Shown here piece after piece: positions 1 to 6,369 of a stretch of DNA of 9,556 nucleotides. Made by a program: the position numbers and the translations under genes. A model generated the notes under the pieces. That model ran no database searches. It was given only the letters and a program-made list of their open reading frames with translations, and was not told the origin of the DNA. Position 1 is the first letter of the stretch, and each line of letters starts with the position of its first letter. Location of the stretch: NCBI GenBank assembly GCA_903958915.1, contig CAJBVC010000885.1, positions 1-9,556 on the forward strand, in the 5' to 3' direction. This stretch comes from an uncultured beta proteobacterium (lineage in GTDB: Bacteria; Pseudomonadota; Gammaproteobacteria; Burkholderiales; Burkholderiaceae_C).

Positions 1-476
1 GGGTTGTTGATGTCCGTGCTGTCATGGTAGAACGCCGACAGTGCGCCGACCAGACCTGTCAACACGGCCATGGGGTGGGCATCACGGCGGAAGCCGCGCA
101 TGAAGAACTGCATCTGTTCGTTCACCATGGTGTGGTGAATGACGTTCTTGGTAAATACGGCTTTGCCAGCGGCGTCGGGCAGGTTGCCGTACAGCAGCAG
201 GTGGCAGGTTTCCATGAAATCACAGTGGGTGGCCAACTGCTCAATCGGGTAGCCGCGGTACAGCAGTTCACCCTTGTCGCCATCAATGTAGGTAATGGCG
301 GACTGGCACGACGCCGTCGAGAGAAAGCCAGGGTCGTAAGTGAACATGCCTGTTTGCGCATAGAGCTTTCGAATGTCCACTACATCCGGACCCACACTGC
401 CCTGATAGACGGGTAACTCGACGCTGGGGCTGCCGTTACTGAACGACAGGGTGGCTTTGTTGTCAGCTAGCTTCAT
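1..476 (-). CDS. gltA: Citrate synthase (type II), N-terminal part, cut by window edge
   Basis: Condenses acetyl-CoA and oxaloacetate to citrate, the entry step of the TCA cycle, in the cytoplasm. Only 158 codons from the ATG (complement of 474-476) are present. The rest, including the catalytic His/His/Asp of the family, lies beyond the left edge. Recognition rests on segments typical of proteobacterial hexameric Glt[21 protein letters not shown] (about residues 42-61), [13 protein letters not shown] (70-82), and [13 protein letters not shown] (124-136). It is the last visible gene of the sdh operon. Its start lies 10 bp after the sdhE stop, and a GAAAGG Shine-Dalgarno (complement of 483-488) overlaps that stop codon, which suggests coupled translation. 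No separate promoter is obvious in front of it, so it is probably transcribed with sdhCDABE. Identity is very secure. Confidence 0.97.
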   Translation of the reverse strand, partial: MKLADNKATLSFSNGSPSVELPVYQGSVGPDVVDIRKLYAQTGMFTYDPGFLSTASCQSAITYIDGDKGELLYRGYPIEQLATHCDFMETCHLLLYGNLPDAAGKAVFTKNVIHHTMVNEQMQFFMRGFRRDAHPMAVLTGLVGALSAFYHDSTDINN

Positions 477-486
477 TTTTCGCCTT

Positions 487-786
487 TCAAGGTTTTTCTT
501 TCAACATACTTAACACTTCATGCACATCTTCACAATCAAGCCGCGGTTGTACCTGAGAAATATTCTTGCGACCTAGATGTAGATCAAGCAATTCGTTATC
601 ACTCAAATCCATCAACGCGCCGAGTGCCTCGCCGTGGCGGAATGTCAGGGAACCGCCATAGCGCCGGAAAAACCGGTCGATAAACAGATCGTTTTCCAGC
701 AATCCGCGCCGGCAACGCCATCTCAGCTTGCTCAGTTCCCGCTCACCAATCAGCGCGTCGGGAACAGCTTTCACAGTGGAGCTCAT
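487..786 (-). CDS. sdhE: FAD assembly factor SdhE (succinate dehydrogenase flavinylation)
   Basis: A 99-residue cytoplasmic protein of the SdhE/YgfY (Sdh5) family, which promotes covalent FAD attachment to SdhA. The family hallmark RGxxE is present as RGLLE at residues 27-31, inside the segment [15 protein letters not shown]. An acidic segment [12 protein letters not shown] follows (about 58-69), as is usual for this small helical fold. It is slightly longer than the E. coli protein because of an N-terminal extension. It starts 4 bp after the sdhB stop with no clear Shine-Dalgarno, so translation is probably coupled to sdhB. Its place directly behind sdhB, next to its client sdhA, supports the call. 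Identity is secure, although no experiment is visible here. Confidence 0.94.
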   Translation of the reverse strand: MSSTVKAVPDALIGERELSKLRWRCRRGLLENDLFIDRFFRRYGGSLTFRHGEALGALMDLSDNELLDLHLGRKNISQVQPRLDCEDVHEVLSMLKEKP

Positions 787-790
787 CGGA

Positions 791-1495
791 CTAGATAGCG
801 CGGCGGACCATCAATTCCTTGATCTTGCCGATCGCGGCTGTAGGGTTCAGGCTCTTGGGGCAAACGTCGACGCAGTTCATGATCGTGGTACACCGGAACA
901 GCCGATAGGGGTCTTCGAGGTTGTCCAGGCGCTCGCTGGTGGCTTCATCGCGGCTATCCGCAATGAAACGGTAGGCCTGCAGCAAGCCGGCGGGACCCAC
1001 AAATTTGTCGGGATTCCACCAGAACACGGGGCAACTGGTAGAGCAACTGGCACACAGAATGCACTCGTACAGGCCATTGAGAACCTCGCGCTCCTCGGGG
1101 CTTTGCAGGCGCTCCTTCTCGGGTGGCATGCTGTCATTGATCAGGTAGGGTTTGATCGAGTGGTACTGTTTAAAGAACAGGGTCATGTCCACAATCAGAT
1201 CGCGCACTACCGGCAGGCCAGGCAGCGGTTTGAGGACGATGGTGTCTGGCAGCGTGCGCATGTTCACCAGGCACGCCAGGCCGTTCTTGCCATTGATGTT
1301 CATGGCGTCTGAGCCGCAGATGCCCTCACGGCACGAGCGCCGGTACGAGAGCGTCGGATCAAGCTCTTTGAGCTTGCCCAGCGTATCGAGCAGCATGCGC
1401 TCGGTACCGTCGAGCTCAAGCTCGAGGGTTTGCATGTACGGCTTGGCGTCGGTATCCGGGTTGTAGCGGTAGATTTTGAAGGTTCTTTTTGCCAT
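791..1495 (-). CDS. sdhB: Succinate dehydrogenase iron-sulfur subunit
   Basis: A 234-residue electron-transfer subunit of complex II. It carries electrons from the SdhA flavin to ubiquinone through three Fe-S clusters. The N-terminal ferredoxin domain holds the [2Fe-2S] ligands C55, C60, D63 (Asp in place of the fourth Cys, as in E. coli) and C75, within CREGICGSDAMNINGKNGLAC. The C-terminal domain has C145-x2-C148-x2-C151-x3-C155 and C202, C208, C212, serving the [4Fe-4S] and [3Fe-4S] clusters. The quinone-site WW pair is at 159-160. Length is normal for the family. One notable residue is Thr203, where E. coli has His207. The gene sits 30 bp downstream of sdhA and 4 bp upstream of sdhE. An AGAAAG-like Shine-Dalgarno precedes the ATG. 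Confidence 0.97.
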   Translation of the reverse strand: MAKRTFKIYRYNPDTDAKPYMQTLELELDGTERMLLDTLGKLKELDPTLSYRRSCREGICGSDAMNINGKNGLACLVNMRTLPDTIVLKPLPGLPVVRDLIVDMTLFFKQYHSIKPYLINDSMPPEKERLQSPEEREVLNGLYECILCASCSTSCPVFWWNPDKFVGPAGLLQAYRFIADSRDEATSERLDNLEDPYRLFRCTTIMNCVDVCPKSLNPTAAIGKIKELMVRRAI

Positions 1496-1525
1496 GATGG
1501 ACTTTCTAAAGCGAGATCGGTGGAA

Positions 1526-3331
1526 TCAGAATGTGCGAATCTTGGGAGGCACCGACTCGACAGTCAAGGGCTTGAGATTGACCGGTTTGTAGCTCAGGCT
1601 GTTGGTGGCACGGTCCCACAAGGTGTGCTTGAGCCAGTTGACATCGTCGCGCCCCAGCGGGCACTTGGCATCGTCGGCCGGTCGGTCGTAGTCCAGCACG
1701 GTGTGGGCGCCACGACATTCTTTTCTGGCCGCCGCAGACACCATGGTCGCTTGCGCGGCTTCCATCATGTTGTCAACTTCCAGCGCTTCGATGCGGGCGG
1801 TGTTGAAAATCTTCGACTTGTCGGTCAGGGAAATGTTGTTGACGCGTTCGCGCATGGCCGCGATCTTGACCACGCCCTCGTCCATGGTGGCCTGGGTGCG
1901 GAACACGCTGGCATGCGCCTGCATGGTGTCGCGCATGTCATCTGCCACTTTTTGCGAGTACTCACCCGACGTTGCAGTGTCGAGCCGGTTGACGCGCTCG
2001 AGCGATATGTCCGCGCCGTTTGCGGGAACGGGCTTGTGGTTGTCGTTCTCGTCATTGAACTGGACCATGTGTTTGCCGGCAGCGCGGCCAAACACGACGA
2101 TGTCAAGCAGGGAGTTGGTGCCAAGTCGGTTGGCACCGTGCACGCTGACGCAGGCACATTCGCCCACAGCATACAAACCATTGACGATGGCGCTTGGATT
2201 TCCGTCCTTGGGTGCAAGCACCTGTCCGTACACGTTGGTCGGAATGCCACCCATCTGGTAATGGATGGTTGGAATCACAGGGATAGGTTCCTTGGTAATG
2301 TCCACATTGGCGAAGTTGTGACCGATCTCGAACACGCTGGGCAGGCGCAGGGCGATTGTTTCAGTGCCCAGATGGGTCATGTCCAGGTTGATGTAGTTCT
2401 TGTTGGGGCCGCAGCCGCGGCCTTCCTTGATTTCCTGGTCCATGCAGCGCGACACGAAGTCGCGCGGAGCCAGGTCTTTCATGGTGGGCGCGTAACGTTC
2501 CATAAACCGCTCGCCATTGCTGTTGCGCAAAATGGCGCCTTCGCCGCGGCAACCCTCGGTCAGCAACACGCCTGCTCCGGCAACACCGGTCGGGTGGAAC
2601 TGCCAGAACTCCATATCCTGCAATGGGATGTCAGCCCGGGCAGCCATACCCAGACCATCTCCGGTATTGATATAGGCGTTGGTGGAGGCGGCAAAGATGC
2701 GTCCTGCGCCGCCCGTGGCAAGCATCACGCTCTTGGACCGCAACACGTGTATTTCACCGGTTTCCATTTCCAGAGCTGTCACGCCGACGACATCACCATC
2801 AGCGTCACGAATGAGATCCAGCGCCATCCACTCGACAAAGAAATTGGTGCGCGCCTTCACGTTTTGCTGGTACAGCGTATGCAGCATCGCGTGTCCGGTG
2901 CGGTCAGCCGCAGCGCATGCGCGTTGCACCGGTTTTTCACCGTAATTGCTGGAGTGACCACCGAAAGGCCGCTGGTAGATGGTGCCATCCGGATTGCGGT
3001 CAAAGGGCATACCCCAATGTTCCAGTTCGTAGACGACCTTGGGTGCCTCACGGCACATGAACTCGATGGCGTCCTGGTCGCCCAACCAGTCCGAGCCCTT
3101 GATGGTGTCATAAAAATGGAAATGCCAGTTGTCTTCGGCCATATTGCCAAGGCTGGCTCCGATGCCGCCCTGCGCCGCAACGGTGTGCGATCGTGTCGGG
3201 AACACCTTGGTCAGCACAGCGACGTTCAGTCCGGCGTTGGCCAGTTGAAGGGAGGCGCTCATCCCGGCGCCGCCGGCACCGACGATGACGACGTCAAATT
3301 TGCGCGTAGTAAGTTTGGAGGTTGCAGTCAT
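1526..3331 (-). CDS. sdhA: Succinate dehydrogenase flavoprotein subunit
   Basis: The 601-residue catalytic subunit of complex II, oxidising succinate to fumarate on the cytoplasmic face of the inner membrane. The Rossmann FAD motif is GAGGAG (residues 18-23). The covalent-FAD histidine is H49 in RSHTVAAQGG. Active-site residues match the E. coli set: H246 in HPTG, R290 in APRDF, H357 in IHYQMGG, and R402 in GANRLGTNSLLD. A second flavin-contact stretch, ATGGAGR, is at 205-211. Length is normal for the family. The start used is the ATG at the complement of 3329-3331, which fits the family N-terminus, but no strong Shine-Dalgarno precedes it. The 86-bp gap from sdhD is the widest in the operon. 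A long open frame on the opposite strand (1430-3439) is a codon-bias shadow. Confidence 0.98.
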   Translation of the reverse strand: MTATSKLTTRKFDVVIVGAGGAGMSASLQLANAGLNVAVLTKVFPTRSHTVAAQGGIGASLGNMAEDNWHFHFYDTIKGSDWLGDQDAIEFMCREAPKVVYELEHWGMPFDRNPDGTIYQRPFGGHSSNYGEKPVQRACAAADRTGHAMLHTLYQQNVKARTNFFVEWMALDLIRDADGDVVGVTALEMETGEIHVLRSKSVMLATGGAGRIFAASTNAYINTGDGLGMAARADIPLQDMEFWQFHPTGVAGAGVLLTEGCRGEGAILRNSNGERFMERYAPTMKDLAPRDFVSRCMDQEIKEGRGCGPNKNYINLDMTHLGTETIALRLPSVFEIGHNFANVDITKEPIPVIPTIHYQMGGIPTNVYGQVLAPKDGNPSAIVNGLYAVGECACVSVHGANRLGTNSLLDIVVFGRAAGKHMVQFNDENDNHKPVPANGADISLERVNRLDTATSGEYSQKVADDMRDTMQAHASVFRTQATMDEGVVKIAAMRERVNNISLTDKSKIFNTARIEALEVDNMMEAAQATMVSAAARKECRGAHTVLDYDRPADDAKCPLGRDDVNWLKHTLWDRATNSLSYKPVNLKPLTVESVPPKIRTF

Positions 3332-3417
3332 GATGTGTGTTGGGTCTCGGTTAAAGGCAGCCGTAATCCGGGGAAACTGCCACTGGATTGCTGTGCCTTG
3401 CTAAGGGGATTGATGGT
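3332..3417 (-). other. sdhD-sdhA intergenic spacer with possible hairpin
   Basis: This 86-bp gap is unusually wide for the operon. It holds an interrupted inverted repeat, GGCAG (3356-3360) with CTGCC (3377-3381). Inside it lies a smaller CCG-TAATC-CGG pairing. No T-run follows on the coding strand, so a terminator is unlikely. RNA folding could affect transcript stability or the SdhA to SdhCD expression ratio, but that is inference. I see no open reading frame or convincing promoter here. Confidence 0.3.
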
Positions 3418-3786
3418 CTACAGACGCCACAAAACCTGAATCGCCCATCCGCCGCATGCGGTTAACCAGACGATGGCAAAAACGTGCATGACGAAGCGCA
3501 CGGCATAGGGCTTCACATAGTCCTGAAAGACATTGCGCATACCCACCCAGACATGCCACAGCATGCCAATAATGACTGCGAACGTCAGCGACTTCATCCA
3601 TTGCGCAGCAAAGATGCCAGCCCACAATTCGTAGCCGATCGGCCCTTTGCTGAAAACCAGTTGGGCAATGACGATGACGGTAAAGACCGCCATCAACACA
3701 GCAGTTACCCGCTGCATCAACCAGTCGCGCATCCCGTAGTGCGCACCTACAACCAGACGATGGGAACCAAAATTGACGGAAGACAT
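3418..3786 (-). CDS. sdhD: Succinate dehydrogenase membrane anchor subunit D
   Basis: A 122-residue hydrophobic anchor that, with SdhC, binds heme b and forms the ubiquinone site of complex II in the inner membrane. Three membrane helices can be seen (about residues 28-46, 64-84 and 95-118). Functional residues line up with E. coli SdhD: R26 (E. coli R20), H78 in LWHVWVGM (H71, heme ligand region), and D89-Y90 in QDYVKP (D82-Y83, quinone site). The start is the ATG at the complement of 3784-3786, preceded by a GGAG Shine-Dalgarno (complement of 3793-3796). The frame stays open further upstream to 3993, but that stretch lies antiparallel-frame over sdhC and is not part of the gene. It follows sdhC by 14 bp. 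Confidence 0.95.
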   Translation of the reverse strand: MSSVNFGSHRLVVGAHYGMRDWLMQRVTAVLMAVFTVIVIAQLVFSKGPIGYELWAGIFAAQWMKSLTFAVIIGMLWHVWVGMRNVFQDYVKPYAVRFVMHVFAIVWLTACGGWAIQVLWRL

Positions 3787-3800
3787 AGGGGACTCCAGAA

Positions 3801-4244
3801 TCAGTACAGACCGAACAGCTTGGCGCCAAGAATGGCAGTCAGGCCAAAAGACATCGCCATCACGACCACGGCCGTCTGACGGCCAAAATCCTTGGTGACA
3901 TGATGGTGGTGGGTGTCCATCCAGAGGTGTCGCATCCCCGCAATGAAGTGGTGCAGACTCGCCCAGATCACCCCCAGAAGTGCCAACTTCCAAAGAAACC
4001 CAGGAATGCCGAGCACACCAACGTTGAACACCGCCTTGAACTTGGCGAACGAAATTTCCGAGGAAATCGAGTTGTCAAACATCCAGATGATGAACGGCAT
4101 CAAGAAAAACAAAATGGCACCACTCACCCGGTGCATACCCGAGGCAAGCGAGGCCAAAGGCCACCGGTAGCTTTGCAGACTGGCGAAATCAATGTTTCGA
4201 AATTCCGGGCGGGCGGGTTTGGAGTGAGAACTAACGTCGGTCAT
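3801..4244 (-). CDS. sdhC: Succinate dehydrogenase cytochrome b556 subunit C
   Basis: A 147-residue membrane anchor and the first gene of the sdh operon. The signature SGMHRVSGA spans residues 35-43; S35 and R39 correspond to the quinone-binding S27 and R31 of E. coli SdhC. The second signature, HxxxGxRH (H99 to H106), is present, with H99 equivalent to the axial heme b ligand H84. Three membrane helices lie at about 41-57, 80-101 and 123-145. The polar N-terminal stretch of about 20 residues is somewhat longer than in E. coli. A run of four histidines (about 112-115) follows the heme segment, at the cytoplasmic or periplasmic loop. Start is the ATG at the complement of 4242-4244, with a weak GAAAG ribosome site. 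Confidence 0.96.
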   Translation of the reverse strand: MTDVSSHSKPARPEFRNIDFASLQSYRWPLASLASGMHRVSGAILFFLMPFIIWMFDNSISSEISFAKFKAVFNVGVLGIPGFLWKLALLGVIWASLHHFIAGMRHLWMDTHHHHVTKDFGRQTAVVVMAMSFGLTAILGAKLFGLY

Positions 4245-4298
4245 GAGTCGGCTTTCGTTGAGGTAACTAAGTTGTAATTATTCATGGAGCGATCCAAA

Positions 4299-4326
4299 AT
4301 TCTATTGCACTGCCTGTGCCTGACAA
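4299..4326 (-). promoter_or_regulatory. Predicted sigma70 promoter of the sdhCDAB-sdhE-gltA operon
   Basis: On the minus strand TTGTCA (complement of 4321-4326) and TAGAAT (complement of 4299-4304) are separated by 16 bp. Both match sigma70 consensus at most positions. The -10 box lies about 55 bp upstream of the sdhC ATG, giving a short leader of roughly 48 nt. The spacer contains a small inverted repeat (GCAC-N5-GTGC). No copy of the TCTTAT/ATAAGA element found in front of the regulator is present here. Prediction only. Confidence 0.55.
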
Positions 4327-4349
4327 TTGACTTGCAGCAGTAAAAAGCA

Positions 4350-5156
4350 TCAATTCAGCGCATTCCGATAGTAATGCCTGTCGGTCAAGTACAGGCCGCG
4401 GCGCATTTCCATGGGGGCATCGTTGTAGGTGTAGGCAATGCGTTCGACGCTCAAAAGCGGCGTGTTGGAGGGGGTTTGCAGGAGGGCGCATTGTTCCGGG
4501 TCGGGCAACACTGCCCGTATTTTCTCTTCGGCCCGCACCATGCGCACGCCAAACTCGGTCTCGAACAGTGCATACATGGGGCCATCGTATCCCGTCAGGC
4601 GCTCGGCCGTCAGGCCTTTGAAAGGGGTGGCGGGCAACCACAGATCCTCGAGGATGGTCGGTACAGCGGCAAACGACAGCACCCGGCGCACCTGGAGTAC
4701 CGCGTCGCTGGCACGAAGGGCCAAAGCCCTTGCCACCTCCGCCGAAGCCCGGGTGCGTTTGCAGTCCACGATACGACGCTGCGCCGGACCTTCGCTGCGC
4801 AGATCGCCGCTATCGGGTACCAAATTCAGAAACCGGTATTGCACCTGACGTTCGGCATGGGTGGCTACAAAAGTTCCCTTGCCCTGCCTGCGTACCAGCA
4901 GGTTTTCCGCCGCCAGTTCATCAACAGCCTTTCGCACCGTTCCCTGGCTCACACGGTAGCGGGTTGCCAATTCGATTTCGCTGGGAATGGCGGCGCTGGG
5001 TTTCCATTCGCCATTCTGCAAACTCTGCAGGATCAGCACCTTGATTTGCTGGTACAGCGGGCTGAATGCCGGGGTTTGCAGCGCCGCTGTAGCGCTCAGC
5101 GGGTCTGCGACACTGGGTGTAGCACTCTCATTCAAAGTGGTCGATATTGCACTCAT
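4350..5156 (-). CDS. GntR family regulator, HutC subfamily (UTRA domain)
   Basis: A 268-residue DNA-binding regulator. An N-terminal tail of about 30 low-complexity residues precedes the GntR winged helix (about 32-97): PLYQQIK (33-39), PSEIELA (58-64), the recognition helix with SQGTVRKAVDELA (70-82), and the wing QGKGTFV (91-97). The C-terminal part (about 105-262) resembles a UTRA ligand-binding domain, with the typical features LEDLWLP (169-175), ALLQTPSNTPLL (224-235) and MRRGLYLTDRHYY (251-263). The effector is unknown. The ATG at the complement of 5154-5156 is preferred because an AAGG ribosome site precedes it; a TTG start 15 bp upstream (5171) is possible. It lies between the sdh operon (same strand, 105 bp downstream) and divergent mdh, which points to control of TCA genes and of itself. 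No good terminator separates it from sdhC. Confidence 0.9.
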   Translation of the reverse strand: MSAISTTLNESATPSVADPLSATAALQTPAFSPLYQQIKVLILQSLQNGEWKPSAAIPSEIELATRYRVSQGTVRKAVDELAAENLLVRRQGKGTFVATHAERQVQYRFLNLVPDSGDLRSEGPAQRRIVDCKRTRASAEVARALALRASDAVLQVRRVLSFAAVPTILEDLWLPATPFKGLTAERLTGYDGPMYALFETEFGVRMVRAEEKIRAVLPDPEQCALLQTPSNTPLLSVERIAYTYNDAPMEMRRGLYLTDRHYYRNALN

Positions 5157-5163
5157 GGGGCGG

Positions 5164-5167
5164 CCTT
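5164..5167 (-). promoter_or_regulatory. Ribosome binding site deciding the GntR regulator start
   Basis: AAGG on the minus strand lies 7 nt ahead of the ATG at the complement of 5154-5156. The TTG alternative at 5171 would put the start upstream of this site and has no comparable element, so the ATG is preferred. Confidence 0.5.
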
Positions 5168-5204
5168 GCAAGTCAGCTTCAAGTCAGTCTCGAATTATGT
5201 GTGA

Positions 5205-5232
5205 ATCATATCTTATATAAGACATAAGACAA
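5205..5232 (-). promoter_or_regulatory. Predicted promoter of the GntR regulator gene
   Basis: On the minus strand TTGTCT (complement of 5227-5232) and TATGAT (complement of 5205-5210) are 16 bp apart. The spacer is largely the perfect palindrome at 5211-5222. A protein bound there would block RNA polymerase, the arrangement expected for negative autoregulation. The -10 box is about 48 bp from the regulator's ATG. Prediction from consensus matching only. Confidence 0.5.
5211..5230. promoter_or_regulatory. Candidate operator: palindrome TCTTATATAAGA plus extra half-site
   Basis: Positions 5211-5222 read TCTTATATAAGA, a perfect 12-bp palindrome with no loop. Its right arm begins a tandem heptamer, ATAAGAC at 5217-5223 and again at 5224-5230, so three half-sites lie within 20 bp. 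This is the size and symmetry expected for a dimeric GntR-type regulator. The element lies between the two divergent predicted promoters. I did not find another copy near sdhC or acnB. Binding by the adjacent regulator is inference from position. Confidence 0.55.
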
Positions 5233-5233
5233 G

Positions 5234-5263
5234 TTGACCCCGGCGGCGATTCAGGGGTACACT
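5234..5263 (+). promoter_or_regulatory. Predicted mdh promoter
   Basis: TTGACC (5234-5239) and TACACT (5258-5263) are separated by 18 bp, a fair sigma70 match. The -35 box starts 4 bp after the candidate operator, so regulator binding would be close enough to act on it. The implied mdh leader is about 75 nt and contains an 8-base T-run near 5318-5325 and two TGCCGGG direct repeats (5275-5281 and 5301-5307) of no known role. Confidence 0.4.
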
Positions 5264-5345
5264 CGCGGGCATTCTGCCGGGCGATTCTGGTTATGCGGAG
5301 TGCCGGGTTGGAACACATTTTTTTTCACTTCCTGGAGTACTGACC

Positions 5346-6332
5346 ATGAGCAAGAAACCCGTTCGCGTCGCTGTTACCGGTGCCGCTGGCCAAATTGGAT
5401 ACGCACTATTGTTTCGTATTGCCTCGGGCGAAATGCTGGGCAAGGACCAGCCCGTCGTTCTGAGTCTGCTCGAAGTTCCAGTAGAGAAGGCCCAGCAGGC
5501 CTTGCAGGGCGTCATGATGGAATTGCAGGATTGCGCTTTCCCGTTGCTGGCGGGCATGGAGGCCCACAGTGACCCGATGACGGCGTTTAAGGATATCGAC
5601 TATGCCTTGTTGGTCGGTGCTCGCCCGCGCGGCCCTGGCATGGAGCGTGCTGACCTGCTGGCTGCCAATGCAGAGATCTTCACCGCCCAGGGGAAGGCGC
5701 TCAATGCGGTGGCAAGCCGCAATGTCAAGGTGCTGGTGGTGGGCAACCCGGCCAATACCAACGCTTATATCGCGATGAAGAGCGCGCCAGACCTGCCACG
5801 CAAGAATTTCACGGCGATGCTGCGTCTTGACCATAACCGTGCCTTGAGCCAGCTCGCCGCCAAGACCGGTAAGGCAGTTGCAGATATCGAGAAAATGGCG
5901 GTCTGGGGCAATCACTCTCCTTCCATGTACGCCGACTACCGTTTCGCCACGATAGGTGGCGCCAGTGTCAAGGACATGATCAACGACCACGATTGGAATG
6001 TGAATACGTTCCTGCCAACGGTCGGCAAGCGCGGTGCAGCGATCATTGCGGCGCGTGGCGTTTCGTCTGCGGCATCGGCAGCCAATGCCGCCATTGACCA
6101 CATGCACGACTGGGCTCTGGGAACCAACGGCAAGTGGGTGACCATGGGTATTCCCTCGGACGGCCAGTACGGAATTCCGAAAGACACCATGTTTGGTTAC
6201 GCCGTTACCTGCGAAGGCGGTGAATACAAGGTGGTGGAGGGGTTGACGGTGGATGCATTCAGCCAGGAATGCATCAACAAGACCCTTAAAGAGTTGCAGG
6301 ACGAGCAGGCCGGCGTGGCCCACCTGCTGTAA
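5346..6332 (+). CDS. mdh: Malate dehydrogenase (NAD-dependent, type 2)
   Basis: Oxidises malate to oxaloacetate with NAD+ in the cytoplasm, supplying GltA. At 328 residues it has the length and sequence of the type 2 MDH family found in betaproteobacteria, related to cytosolic and chloroplast enzymes rather than E. coli Mdh. The nucleotide-binding loop is TGAAGQIGY (G12, G15, G18). The acidic residue after the second strand is E43 in LLEVP. The substrate loop [15 protein letters not shown] (91-105) carries R95 and R101. VGNPAN (132-137), the LDHNRA segment with D162 and R165, and the catalytic H191 in WGNHS (188-192) complete the active site. A GGAG ribosome site (5334-5337) lies 8 nt before the ATG. 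It diverges from the GntR gene and leads a plus-strand group with the CitE-like gene 37 bp downstream. Confidence 0.97.
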   Translation: MSKKPVRVAVTGAAGQIGYALLFRIASGEMLGKDQPVVLSLLEVPVEKAQQALQGVMMELQDCAFPLLAGMEAHSDPMTAFKDIDYALLVGARPRGPGMERADLLAANAEIFTAQGKALNAVASRNVKVLVVGNPANTNAYIAMKSAPDLPRKNFTAMLRLDHNRALSQLAAKTGKAVADIEKMAVWGNHSPSMYADYRFATIGGASVKDMINDHDWNVNTFLPTVGKRGAAIIAARGVSSAASAANAAIDHMHDWALGTNGKWVTMGIPSDGQYGIPKDTMFGYAVTCEGGEYKVVEGLTVDAFSQECINKTLKELQDEQAGVAHLL

Positions 6333-6369
6333 ATCGTAGTAACCATGCGCTGTGCCGGCTGTGGTGAGC

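Noticed and set aside
24..416. Open frame of 130 codons on the plus strand over gltA
   Set aside because: It is the antisense shadow of the citrate synthase N-terminus, which reads as a clear family match on the minus strand.
1430..3439. A 669-codon open frame on the plus strand opposite sdhA
   Set aside because: It lies entirely antisense to sdhA and the end of sdhB, which are unmistakable. Its product is rich in His, Val and Gly, with no recognisable domain, as expected from the mirror of a GC-biased gene.
3787..3993. N-terminal extension of the sdhD frame into sdhC
   Set aside because: The extension has no homology to anchor subunits, overlaps sdhC in another frame, and a good ribosome site precedes the internal ATG at 3786.
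5238..5257. CCCC/GGGG inverted repeat in the mdh promoter spacer
   Set aside because: Only four base pairs; too short to call an operator next to the much stronger 12-bp palindrome.
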